A DNA stretch of 64,000 nucleotides from Fontibacterium sp040404065 (GTDB taxonomy: Bacteria > Pseudomonadota > Alphaproteobacteria > Pelagibacterales > Pelagibacteraceae). The stretch's first letter is position 1. Each line of letters starts with the position of its first letter. Shown piece by piece: positions 1 to 8,346 of the stretch. The notes below the pieces were generated by a model. It searched no databases. It had not been told where the DNA came from and saw nothing but the letters and a program-made list of their open reading frames with translations. The stretch lies in the NCBI GenBank assembly GCA_040404065.1, contig JBBAJM010000001.1. One strand, written 5' to 3'. The translations under genes were made by a program, and so were the position numbers.

Positions 1-216
1 AGAGATAGAAGAACTAAAAAAAGAAATTTTAGGTCGCTTTGGATACAAAGAATTAATGCTGGCGTTAGAGAACAAGGTTTAACATATTCTAAATTTATTA
101 GTGGTCTTATTAAATCAAAAATTTCTATTGATAGAAAAATTTTAGCAGATTTAGCCTACCAAAATCCAGAGGCTTTTAAATCCATCGTAAAAAAGGTACA
201 GTCTAGCCTAAACTAG
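1..216 (+). CDS. rplT: 50S ribosomal protein L20, C-terminal part (5' end outside window)
   Basis: The first 71 codons read in frame 1 to a TAG stop at 214-216. They match the C-terminal part of ribosomal protein L20, including the basic start RDRRTKKRNFRSLWIQRINA and the later SKFISGLIKSKISIDRKILADL. L20 binds 23S rRNA and is needed for early 50S assembly. The gene is cut by the window edge, so its start cannot be seen. It is followed after 33 nt by pheS, the common rplT-pheS-pheT order in bacteria. Confidence 0.93.
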   Translation, partial: RDRRTKKRNFRSLWIQRINAGVREQGLTYSKFISGLIKSKISIDRKILADLAYQNPEAFKSIVKKVQSSLN

Positions 217-241
217 AAAAACTAGTTCCATAAATACTAGT
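211..241 (+). promoter_or_regulatory. overlapping alternative hairpins between rplT and pheS
   Basis: AACTAG (211-216) can pair with CTAGTT (222-227) across a five-A loop. ACTAGT (221-226) can instead pair with ACTAGT (236-241). The two six-bp stems share 222-226, so they exclude each other. They lie at the rplT stop and just before the pheS ATG at 250. Neither is followed by a U-run. Whether they control read-through or pheS translation is inference. Confidence 0.3.
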
Positions 242-249
242 AGATCACC

Positions 250-1317
250 ATGGATGAAATTTTACATTTAGAAAAAGAATTTAAATCTAAAATAGATCAA
301 TCTGAGAATCTTCATAAAATTGAACAGGTAAAATCGGAAGCTTTCGGTAAAAACGGAAAGATAGGAGAACTTTTTAAAAAAATTACAACTCTTCAAGGAG
401 AAGATAGAAAAAATTTTGCTTCAAATCTAAATAAATTAAAAGATAATATTAACAATCTTATTAATTCTAAAATAAATCTTTTTGAACAAACAGAGATTAA
501 TAAAAAATTATCAGAAGATAGAATCGATGTTACTTTACCAGGAAGACCCATCACTTTTGGGAAAATTCATCCAGTCACGCAAGTTATCGATGAAGTAACA
601 GCTATTTTTGGAGAGATAGGATTTTCAGTAGCAGAAGGGCCTGATGTAGAAAATGAGTATAATAATTTTACAGCATTAAATACCCCACCCCACCATCCAG
701 CAAGAGACATGCATGATACTTTTTATTTAGGTCAAAACAAAGAAATTTTGTTACGAACACATACTTCCCCAGTTCAAATAAGAACTATGTTGTCTGGAAA
801 ACCACCATTCAAAATTATTGCACCTGGAAGAACTTATAGATGCGATAGTGATCAAACGCACACTCCTATGTTTCATCAAGTCGAAGGTTTGCATATAGAT
901 AAAAATGTAAACATGGGACATCTAAAAGGAGTTCTTGATTATTTTATTAGAAAATTTTTTGAAGTAGATAAAATTAAGATGAGATTTAGACCTAGTCACT
1001 TTCCTTTTACTGAGCCATCAGCAGAAGTTGACATTGGCTATGAATTAAAAGATGGGAAAATTGTTATTGGTGAGGGGGATAAATGGCTTGAAATATTGGG
1101 CTGTGGAATGGTTCATCCTAATGTTTTAAAAAATTGCAAAGTAAATACTTCAATGTATCAGGGTTATGCTTTTGGCATCGGAATTGATAGATTGGCCATG
1201 CTTAAGTATGGAATAAATGATCTAAGATCTTTTTTTGAAACAGATGTTAGATGGCTAGAACATTATGGATTTGATCCATTAGATATACCTGCAAATTATA
1301 GAGGCTTTAGCAGATGA
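250..1317 (+). CDS. pheS: phenylalanine--tRNA ligase alpha subunit
   Basis: PheS forms the catalytic half of the alpha2beta2 PheRS, which charges tRNA-Phe in the cytoplasm. The 355 residues match the usual length for the family. An N-terminal helical coiled-coil (about 1-90) is followed by the class II catalytic core, with the HPARDMHDTFY block near residue 150, the FRPSHFPFTEPS segment near 265 and motif 3 GIGIDRLAML at about 309-318. The last codon overlaps the pheT start by 4 nt (ATGA), so the two subunits are probably translationally coupled. The cognate tRNA-Phe lies at about 18.06 kb in the same window. Confidence 0.97.
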   Translation: MDEILHLEKEFKSKIDQSENLHKIEQVKSEAFGKNGKIGELFKKITTLQGEDRKNFASNLNKLKDNINNLINSKINLFEQTEINKKLSEDRIDVTLPGRPITFGKIHPVTQVIDEVTAIFGEIGFSVAEGPDVENEYNNFTALNTPPHHPARDMHDTFYLGQNKEILLRTHTSPVQIRTMLSGKPPFKIIAPGRTYRCDSDQTHTPMFHQVEGLHIDKNVNMGHLKGVLDYFIRKFFEVDKIKMRFRPSHFPFTEPSAEVDIGYELKDGKIVIGEGDKWLEILGCGMVHPNVLKNCKVNTSMYQGYAFGIGIDRLAMLKYGINDLRSFFETDVRWLEHYGFDPLDIPANYRGFSR

Positions 1318-3707
1318 AAATAACTTCTTCTTGGTTAAAGGATCATCTAAAGACAAGCGCAAATATCGAAAAGATTGTTTCAACTTTAAATAATATAGGA
1401 CTCGAAGTTGAAAGCGTTGGGGCAACAGATAAAAATAATTTCTTTTTAGTAGCAAAAATTATTAAAGCAGAAAAACATCCAAACGCAGATAAATTAAAAT
1501 TATGTGATGTTGATATTGGATCTGGAAAAATACTAAAAGTTGTTTGTGGAGCTTCGAATGCTAGAGATGGTTTGTTGACTGTTTATGCTAAACCAGGAGC
1601 CATTATTCCTAAAAATCAACTTAAAATTAAAGTTACTAATATTAGAGGAGTCGACTCTTATGGAATGCTTTGTTCAGAATCTGAACTAGGATTATCTGAT
1701 GAGAGCCAAGGAATTATTGAATTAGATTCAAAAAAATTTAAAGTCGGAAATAGTTATTTTAAAAATAATAGTGAACCAGCAATTGATATATCTATAACAC
1801 CTAATAGATCTGACTGTTTAGGAGTAAGAGGCATTGCAAGAGATTTATCAACAGCAGGCCTTGGAAAATTAATTGAACTGCAGCAAACTAAATTAAAAAC
1901 TAATATTAAAAATCCATTTAAAGTTATTATTCAATCTAATTCCGGATGTTCTTCATTTACTCATTGCTACATTGAAGGAATAAAAAATTCTGAAAGTCCA
2001 AAATGGTTAAAAGATAAATTAATTGCAGTCGGAATGAATCCTATCTCAGCAGTTGTTGATATTACAAATTACATTATGCTTGATTTAAATAGACCTCTAC
2101 ACGCGTATGACGCTGATAAAATAGAAAGAAAAGTTATTGTGCGTTCTTCAAAAAAAGGAGAAAAATTTTTAGCCTTAGATAATAATAATTATTCACTAGA
2201 AGATGGCGCATGTCTAATTACTAATGAGAAAGAAATTCTTGGTTTAGGAGGGGTGATTGGAGGAGAAAGCTCTTCAATTTCTTTAGATACAAAAAATATT
2301 TTTTTAGAATCGGCTTTATTTGATCCTGCTAAAATATCTAAAGCTGCAAAAAAATTAGGCATCAATTCTGATGCTAAGTTTAGATTTGAAAGAGGAGTTG
2401 ATCCTAACACTATGGAATATGGTTTAAAACTTGCAGCCCAAATAATTAATAAGCTATGTGGTGGAAAAATAAGTAATTTAGTTGCTTCTGGAGAAGGCAA
2501 TTTTAAAAATAAGCAAATTAAATTCAATTCTAAAAAATTTGAAAAAATAATAGGAAGTAAAATTTCAACAGCTGAAATTAATAAAATTTTAAATAATTTA
2601 GGTTTTAAATTTAAAGAAAGCAAAAATGTATATTCCATAATCGTCCCAACTTGGCGCCCAGATATTAATGAAGAAGTTGATATAGTTGAGGAGTTAATAA
2701 GAATAAGAGGGTATGATAAAATTCAACTTATCAATCCAGAAGTTGATAGTTCAAAAAATATTTTAACAGGAAAACAAAAATTGCAGCGATTTGCTCAAAG
2801 ATCTATAGCGAACAAAGGTTTTATGGAGACAGTTACTTATTCTTTTACAAGCTCAAAAATTGATTCTTTATTTGATTTACATAATAAAAATTTATTAATT
2901 ACCAACCCAATTTCTAATGATTTGAATGCTTTAAGATCTTCAATTTTTTCAAATCTTTTAATTCATGCAAAAAATAACATTCATAGAAATTTTGAAGATC
3001 AGAAAATTTTTGAATGTGGACCAGTATTTTTTGGTTCAAAACCTGGAGAACAAATAGTAGTTATTGGAGGAATTCAAATTGGAAAAATTTATAGAAAAAA
3101 TTGGTTAGAAAAAGATAAAGACGTTGACGTGTTCGAGATTAAAGACATTGTTTATAAAACACTGATAGAGCTTGGAATTGATGAACAAGAACTGTCAATT
3201 ATTCAAGAATCTGAATCATATTATCACCCAGGTAGGTCAGGAAAGTTTTTTTTAAGCTCAAATAAACAATCGCCACTTGCTAATTTTGGAGAAATTAATC
3301 CTAAAATTATTAAAGAACTAGATATAAAATATGGACCAGTTTTTGGTTTTCAAATTTTTTTAAATAATATTCCAGTTATTAATAAGCAAAATACAGAAAA
3401 GAAATTTAAATATTTAGTTTCTAATTTTCAAAAGATAGAAAGAGATTTTGCCTTTATTATTGATAAAAAATTTGAAGCAGAAAAAATTATTAATGCATTG
3501 TTTAATGTGGATAAAAAATTAATTAAAAAAATTAGAATATTCGACGTATTTCAAGGAGGAAATATTGAAAAAAATAAAAAATCAGTAGCATTAAACTTGG
3601 TAATTCAGTCACAAGATAAAACATTAAATGATAAAGAAATTGATGAGTTGAGTAATAAAATAATTCAAACCATGCAAAAATCTTTTGATGCAACATTAAG
3701 ATCCTAA
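1314..3707 (+). CDS. pheT: phenylalanine--tRNA ligase beta subunit
   Basis: This is the 797-residue large PheRS subunit, of normal length. The domain order can be read: an N-terminal tRNA-binding OB fold (about 40-150, ending in GMLCSESELGLS), the B3/B4 editing domain (about 205-375, with the Gly-rich segment GLGGVIGGE), B5 (about 400-475), the catalytic-like domain, and a C-terminal FDX-ACB tRNA anticodon-binding domain (last 90 or so residues). It overlaps pheS by 4 nt and its TAA stop directly abuts the lepA ATG. This suggests one transcript, rplT-pheS-pheT-lepA. Confidence 0.97.
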   Translation: MKITSSWLKDHLKTSANIEKIVSTLNNIGLEVESVGATDKNNFFLVAKIIKAEKHPNADKLKLCDVDIGSGKILKVVCGASNARDGLLTVYAKPGAIIPKNQLKIKVTNIRGVDSYGMLCSESELGLSDESQGIIELDSKKFKVGNSYFKNNSEPAIDISITPNRSDCLGVRGIARDLSTAGLGKLIELQQTKLKTNIKNPFKVIIQSNSGCSSFTHCYIEGIKNSESPKWLKDKLIAVGMNPISAVVDITNYIMLDLNRPLHAYDADKIERKVIVRSSKKGEKFLALDNNNYSLEDGACLITNEKEILGLGGVIGGESSSISLDTKNIFLESALFDPAKISKAAKKLGINSDAKFRFERGVDPNTMEYGLKLAAQIINKLCGGKISNLVASGEGNFKNKQIKFNSKKFEKIIGSKISTAEINKILNNLGFKFKESKNVYSIIVPTWRPDINEEVDIVEELIRIRGYDKIQLINPEVDSSKNILTGKQKLQRFAQRSIANKGFMETVTYSFTSSKIDSLFDLHNKNLLITNPISNDLNALRSSIFSNLLIHAKNNIHRNFEDQKIFECGPVFFGSKPGEQIVVIGGIQIGKIYRKNWLEKDKDVDVFEIKDIVYKTLIELGIDEQELSIIQESESYYHPGRSGKFFLSSNKQSPLANFGEINPKIIKELDIKYGPVFGFQIFLNNIPVINKQNTEKKFKYLVSNFQKIERDFAFIIDKKFEAEKIINALFNVDKKLIKKIRIFDVFQGGNIEKNKKSVALNLVIQSQDKTLNDKEIDELSNKIIQTMQKSFDATLRS

Positions 3708-5519
3708 ATGTCTGCACAAGAAAATATAAGAAATTTTGCAATTATTGCCCATATTGACCACGGTAAATCTACTTTCGCGGATAGATTAATTCAAAAATGC
3801 GGAGGCCTTACAGAACGTGAGATGACAACTCAAGTTTTGGATTCAATGGATTTAGAGAAAGAAAGGGGAATTACTATAAAAGCTCAAACAGTTAGATTGA
3901 ATTATAAATCAAAAAAAGATGGTAAAAATTACATATTAAATATTATTGATACGCCAGGACATGTTGATTTTAGTTATGAAGTAAATAGGTCACTTGCTTC
4001 ATGTGAAGGATCATTGCTTATTGTTGATAGTACTCAAGGCGTTGAAGCTCAAACTTTAGCTAATGTTTATCAGGCTATGGATAATCATCATGAGATTATA
4101 ACAGTTTTAAATAAAATAGATTTACCAGCATCAGATGTTGAGAGAGTAAAAAAACAAATAGAAGATGTTATAGGAATTGACACATCGGACGCTCTAACTG
4201 CGTCCGGAAAAACAGGAGAAGGGGTAGATGAAATATTAGAAGCAATTGTTGAAAGACTTCCTGCTCCAAAAGGAAATAAAGATTTACCTTTAAAAGCATT
4301 GCTAGTTGATAGCTGGTACGACAGTTATTTGGGAGTGGTTATATTGGTTAGAATACTAGATGGAGCAATTAAAAAAGGAATGGAAATTTTATTGATGTCG
4401 ACAAACACAAGACATCCAGTTGAAAGAGTCGGCGTGTTCACTCCTAAAGCAGAAAATAAAGAATATTTAGGTCCTGGAGAAATTGGTTTTATTGTTACGG
4501 GCATCAAAGATCTTTCGGATACTAAAATTGGAGATACGATAACGGATTATACTAATCCTATAAAAGATCCGTTACCAGGATTTAAACCAAGCAAGCCGGT
4601 TGTATTTTGCGGATTATTTCCAGTTGATAGCACAGAATACAATTTATTAAGAGATAGTCTTGCAAAATTAAAATTAAACGATTCTAGTTTCGTTTATGAG
4701 CCAGAAAATTCTGCTGCTTTAGGATTGGGTTTTAGATGTGGTTTTTTAGGACTTCTTCATCTTGAAATTATTGTACAAAGATTAGACCGCGAATATAATT
4801 TAAACTTAATTACCACAACACCAGGAGTTGTTTATAAAATTAATAAAATTGATGGAACGATTATGGATCTTCAAAATCCTGCTAGTATGCCAGAACCAAA
4901 TTTTATTAAATCTATTAATGAACCATGGATTAACGCAACGATAATTCTTCCAGAAGAATATCTAGGTTCAATTATGAAATTATGTGAAGAAAAAAGAGGA
5001 AAACAAAAAAGTTTAAGTTATTCAGGAAATCGTGCGGTCTTGTCTTATGAGTTGCCATTAAATGAAGTTGTTTTTGATTTTTACGACAAGATAAAATCTA
5101 TTTCCAGTGGCTATGCGAGTTTTGATTATGAGCTAAGCGATTATAGAGAGGGTGATCTAATTAAATTATCCATACTAGTAAATGATGAGATGGTTGATGC
5201 GTTATCTATGATTATTCATAAAGATTTTGCTTTAAGACAAGGAAGATTAATGTGCGAAAGATTAAAAGATTTAATACCAAGGCATCAATTTCAAATACCA
5301 ATTCAAGCGGCCATTGGTGGAAAAATTATAGCAAGAGAAACAATATCTGGTTATAGAAAAGATGTTATTAGTAGAATTCATGGTGGTGGAGCAAGAGATA
5401 GAAAGAAAAAACTATTAGAAAAACAAAAAAAAGGAAAAGCCCGAATGAGACAGTTTGGAAGCGTTGATATTCCCCAAGAAGCTTTTATTGAAGTTCTTAA
5501 GATAAACAAAAATGAATAA
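3708..5519 (+). CDS. lepA: elongation factor 4 (LepA), ribosome-dependent GTPase
   Basis: LepA is a translational GTPase that acts on the ribosome and is related to EF-G. The 603 residues are of standard length. The G1 P-loop AHIDHGKST lies at 14-22, followed by the switch II motif DTPGH near residue 83 and NKID near 137. The G5 position reads TASGKTG where SAKTG is usual. The C-terminal LepA-specific domain ends in the typical Lys-rich GGARDRKKKLLEKQKKGKARM. Translation starts immediately after the pheT stop. The next gene is convergent, 18 nt away. Confidence 0.96.
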   Translation: MSAQENIRNFAIIAHIDHGKSTFADRLIQKCGGLTEREMTTQVLDSMDLEKERGITIKAQTVRLNYKSKKDGKNYILNIIDTPGHVDFSYEVNRSLASCEGSLLIVDSTQGVEAQTLANVYQAMDNHHEIITVLNKIDLPASDVERVKKQIEDVIGIDTSDALTASGKTGEGVDEILEAIVERLPAPKGNKDLPLKALLVDSWYDSYLGVVILVRILDGAIKKGMEILLMSTNTRHPVERVGVFTPKAENKEYLGPGEIGFIVTGIKDLSDTKIGDTITDYTNPIKDPLPGFKPSKPVVFCGLFPVDSTEYNLLRDSLAKLKLNDSSFVYEPENSAALGLGFRCGFLGLLHLEIIVQRLDREYNLNLITTTPGVVYKINKIDGTIMDLQNPASMPEPNFIKSINEPWINATIILPEEYLGSIMKLCEEKRGKQKSLSYSGNRAVLSYELPLNEVVFDFYDKIKSISSGYASFDYELSDYREGDLIKLSILVNDEMVDALSMIIHKDFALRQGRLMCERLKDLIPRHQFQIPIQAAIGGKIIARETISGYRKDVISRIHGGGARDRKKKLLEKQKKGKARMRQFGSVDIPQEAFIEVLKINKNE

Positions 5520-5537
5520 TTACTAAATTAATTTTTT

Positions 5538-6365
5538 TTAAGCAATCCATTCTCTATATTTGATTTGATTTTCTCTAAGAATTTTAGGATAGGTTTCGTC
5601 AATATCTACCTTCCTTAGATTGATTGTTTTTCTTCCGTAAACATCTGTTAAATTTTTAATTCTTTCTTTAATTATTTTTTCATCATTTAAATCTTTAATA
5701 TTATAGTTTTTTGGTCCAAGGACATGATCTAATTCTTGGGTATTTATTGAAATTTTATTTGAAATTGTTTGACTATTCATTAAAAAAGAAAAATGCCATC
5801 CACCATTAAATTCAACATAACGTTTTATTTTTCTATCAAATCTCCACCAAGGATAATTTTTTACTCTAAATTGCCTTACAGTTTGAGCTGATGTAAAAAA
5901 TTTATATTTACAACTTTTTGTACCGGGCCATTTATTTTTCCATTTCAAACCCTTATATAAATGAATATTAAATTTATAATAATACATATTCTGTAAGAAT
6001 ACCGTTGAGTCAAAATTAATAAATTTTTTGTTATCTAAATTAGGGATCTCATCAACATCAGAAATTAATATGATGTCATTAGGTTCTAAATTTTTCAATC
6101 CTAATTTGATTTGATTTCTTTGAAAGTTTTCATATACCCAGTTATCACCATGATGTTCTGGAAAATTTTTAATAAAAAAGTATTGAATTTTTGATTCATA
6201 TTTCTTGAAATTTTTAATATCAAATAATTTTTTTTTCTCAGCCCCATTAAAAAATTTATTACCTTCTACTATTATAAATTTATCAACTTGATCATATAAG
6301 GTTGCTAATCTAATCTCTAGAACTTCGTTTTCTCCACAGAAACCAAAACAATCAAAAATTTTCAT
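5538..6365 (-). CDS. GT17-family glycosyltransferase
   Basis: The 275-residue protein looks like glycosyltransferase family 17 (the beta-1,4-mannosyl-glycoprotein N-acetylglucosaminyltransferase fold, Pfam Glyco_transf_17). It starts KIFDCFGFCGENEVLEIRL and carries the block VDKFIIVEGNKFF and a DxD-type nucleotide-sugar/metal motif DVDE at 103-106 (ILISDVDEIPN). There is no signal peptide or membrane segment, so it is probably cytoplasmic or peripheral. Bacterial members usually sit among surface-glycan genes, but here it is alone between lepA and tRNA-Ser, so its acceptor is unknown. Codon use (AGA Arg) is like the genome background. Confidence 0.8.
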   Translation of the reverse strand: MKIFDCFGFCGENEVLEIRLATLYDQVDKFIIVEGNKFFNGAEKKKLFDIKNFKKYESKIQYFFIKNFPEHHGDNWVYENFQRNQIKLGLKNLEPNDIILISDVDEIPNLDNKKFINFDSTVFLQNMYYYKFNIHLYKGLKWKNKWPGTKSCKYKFFTSAQTVRQFRVKNYPWWRFDRKIKRYVEFNGGWHFSFLMNSQTISNKISINTQELDHVLGPKNYNIKDLNDEKIIKERIKNLTDVYGRKTINLRKVDIDETYPKILRENQIKYREWIA

Positions 6366-6424
6366 TATAAAAAATAAAGTATATTATTTAGTATATTTCA
6401 AAAATGAGATAAAGAAAAAGAAAA

Positions 6425-6514
6425 GGAGAGATGGCCGAGTGGTTGAAGGCGCCCGCTTGGAAAGCGTGTATACTGTTAAAGGTATCAAGGGTTCGAATCC
6501 CTTTCTCTCCGCCA
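6425..6514 (+). tRNA. tRNA-Ser (GGA)
   Basis: The acceptor stem GGAGAGA (6425-6431) pairs with TCTCTCC (6504-6510). The G discriminator and a genomically encoded CCA follow at 6511-6514. The anticodon loop TTGGAAA gives anticodon GGA (Ser, UCC/UCU codons). The long variable arm and GGTTCGAATCC T-arm are typical of class II tRNA-Ser, total 90 nt including CCA. Confidence 0.97.
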
Positions 6515-6588
6515 AAATTAAGAAATTATTATAAAAATTTAAAAAATTTCTTGATGTAAAGAAAAATTAATTTATTAAATATATCTAC

Positions 6589-7209
6589 ATGAGCCCTACT
6601 GTAAATTTTGAAATTTTGAAAGCAATGCCAGTTACTAAGGCGCCTTTTCCTTATCTCGTCGTTCCAGGATTTGTAAAGAATGAAGCAATAGCGGACATAG
6701 AATCTGATTATCCAAAAGTTAGTGTTGCAGGAAGTCTCCCTTTAACCTCATTAAGTTACGGAGAAAATTTTAAACGTTTTATGAAAGATATAAGTAGTGA
6801 AGAAATGACTGCTATTATGACCGAAAAATTTGGTATTAATTTAACTAATAGGCCCACAACTATAACTGTGCGTGCCCGTTGTCGTGCTACAGACGGTAAA
6901 ATTCACACTGATAGTAAAAGTAAGTTAATTACTGTTCTGATTTATATGAATGATAAGTGGGAAAAGCCAGGCGGGCGTTTACGTCTTTTACGTTCACCAG
7001 ATAATCTTAATGATGCTTTTTTAGAAGTTCCTCCAGCCCAAGGAACATTGATCGCATTTCTTAACCAGTCAAACTCTTGGCACGGTCACGAAAGTTTTGA
7101 AGGTGAGCGTAGAGTTATACAATTAAATTGGGTGCGAGATAAAGGCGTTGTTTGGTATGAGCAATTACGTCATCGCGTTAGTGCATTCTTTAAACAGCTT
7201 AAGCATTAG
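6589..7209 (+). CDS. 2-oxoglutarate/Fe(II)-dependent oxygenase, probably acquired
   Basis: This 206-residue protein resembles prolyl-4-hydroxylase-like 2OG-Fe(II) oxygenases. The candidate iron triad is H106-x-D108 (KIHTD) and H165 in NSWHGHESFEGERR, with R174 or R175 as the 2-oxoglutarate anchor. IYMNDKWEKPGGRLRLL is the usual strand before the distal His. The substrate is not predictable. Eleven of its 13 Arg codons are CGN (nine CGT), while neighbouring genes use almost only AGA, and the stretch is visibly GC-richer. It sits 75 nt downstream of tRNA-Ser, a common integration position, so recent horizontal transfer, possibly phage-borne, is likely. No duplicated tRNA end was found. Confidence 0.8.
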   Translation: MSPTVNFEILKAMPVTKAPFPYLVVPGFVKNEAIADIESDYPKVSVAGSLPLTSLSYGENFKRFMKDISSEEMTAIMTEKFGINLTNRPTTITVRARCRATDGKIHTDSKSKLITVLIYMNDKWEKPGGRLRLLRSPDNLNDAFLEVPPAQGTLIAFLNQSNSWHGHESFEGERRVIQLNWVRDKGVVWYEQLRHRVSAFFKQLKH

Positions 7210-7237
7210 ACTTCAGTACCTAGAGAAGTTTTTCGAG

Positions 7238-8344
7238 TTAAGAATTAATTCGGTAGAATTCTTTTAATAGATTTATAATTCTTTGGTCTAAACCCATAGT
7301 GGGATTAATTTTATTTGTGACATATGCAACACCTATTCCCAATAATGGGTCGGCGAAACCTAGTGAGCCACCCCAGCCATTATGACCAAAAGATTCTTTG
7401 TTCTTTCCAAATAACCATCCACCTCGAAGTATCAAACCTACATTAGACCACCTAATTGGTAGCATTAAGCTTTGGTCAATTCTTCCAATACTTTCGGTTA
7501 GACATTTTTTAATCGATGTTTTGGATAATAAAATATTTCTTTCTAATATTAAATCATTGACAAAAACATCATAAATTTTGGCAATTGATTTAGCGTTTCC
7601 ATGCCCATTCATGGAAGGGACCTCAGCAATTTGCCAATCTTTTTTATTATAGAAGCTTATTTCGTGCCCAGGGTTATTAAAGGCATTAAATTCAGATGTT
7701 ATTTTACTTTCAGTTTGGTCTTGATAAAGAAAAGCAATATTTGATAATTGATTTTTTGGAGTTCCAATAAAAAAATCTAACTCTAGTTTCTTTGATAGAA
7801 ATTCAGAGACTAATTCACCTAAACTTTTTTTTGTTATCTTTTTTATTATTTCACCGATTAAAAATCCATGTGTCTTTGCATGATAATAAGTTTTTTCTCC
7901 AGGTTTATGATCCGGCTCTTGATTTTCTAAAATAGATATTATTTTATTCCAATCCAAAAGATCTTGCTGTGTTATTTTTTTTTTAAATCTATAGAGACCA
8001 GATTGATGAGATAGAATATGTTTTAATTTAATTTCTTTTTTATTACTTTGTTTAAAAGTAGGCCAATAATAAGAAACAGGTTTTTCTAAATCTAAAATAT
8101 TTTGGTCAATTAAAATTGAGACAATAATTTCATAAATGCCTTTTGTTACTGAAAATACATTTGCGATAGTATTTTCTTCCCATTTTTTATTATCTCTATT
8201 TTGAAAACCACCCCATAAATCTATTAAGGGTTTTCCTTCCTTATATATTGCAAATGATGCCCCAATTTCTTGATTGTTTAAGAAATAATCTTCAAATATT
8301 TTTTTAACAGAGTTATATTTTTCTTCACAGTAGCCATTTACCAT
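7238..8344 (-). CDS. serine beta-lactamase-like hydrolase (EstB/LACTB-type esterase family)
   Basis: The 368-residue protein has the penicillin-binding/class C beta-lactamase fold. The SxxK nucleophile motif is S65-V-T-K68 (NVFSVTKGIYE). The second motif is Y154-H-A (YYHAKTHGFLIGEI), the variant seen in EstB-like esterases instead of YxN. A C-terminal GHNGWGGSLGFADP provides the HxG-like motif. No signal peptide is visible, which argues for a cytoplasmic esterase or peptidase rather than a resistance beta-lactamase. Its start is 2 nt from the aceF stop on the same strand, so it may be co-transcribed with the pyruvate dehydrogenase genes. The substrate is unknown. Confidence 0.82.
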   Translation of the reverse strand: MVNGYCEEKYNSVKKIFEDYFLNNQEIGASFAIYKEGKPLIDLWGGFQNRDNKKWEENTIANVFSVTKGIYEIIVSILIDQNILDLEKPVSYYWPTFKQSNKKEIKLKHILSHQSGLYRFKKKITQQDLLDWNKIISILENQEPDHKPGEKTYYHAKTHGFLIGEIIKKITKKSLGELVSEFLSKKLELDFFIGTPKNQLSNIAFLYQDQTESKITSEFNAFNNPGHEISFYNKKDWQIAEVPSMNGHGNAKSIAKIYDVFVNDLILERNILLSKTSIKKCLTESIGRIDQSLMLPIRWSNVGLILRGGWLFGKNKESFGHNGWGGSLGFADPLLGIGVAYVTNKINPTMGLDQRIINLLKEFYRINS

Positions 8345-8346
8345 TT

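Noticed and set aside
2189..2638. 149-codon frame antisense to pheT
   Set aside because: It is a shadow of the pheT coding sequence with no family resemblance and no upstream signals.
6520..6552. Inverted repeat AAGAAATT/AATTTCTT after tRNA-Ser as a terminator
   Set aside because: The stem is almost all A-T with a 17-nt loop and no U-run, so it is not convincing in such AT-rich DNA.
6511..7240. Possible att duplication of the tRNA-Ser 3' end flanking the oxygenase gene
   Set aside because: I looked for a second copy of the GGTTCGAATCCCTTTCTC end downstream of the oxygenase gene and saw none, so an integrated element is not demonstrated.
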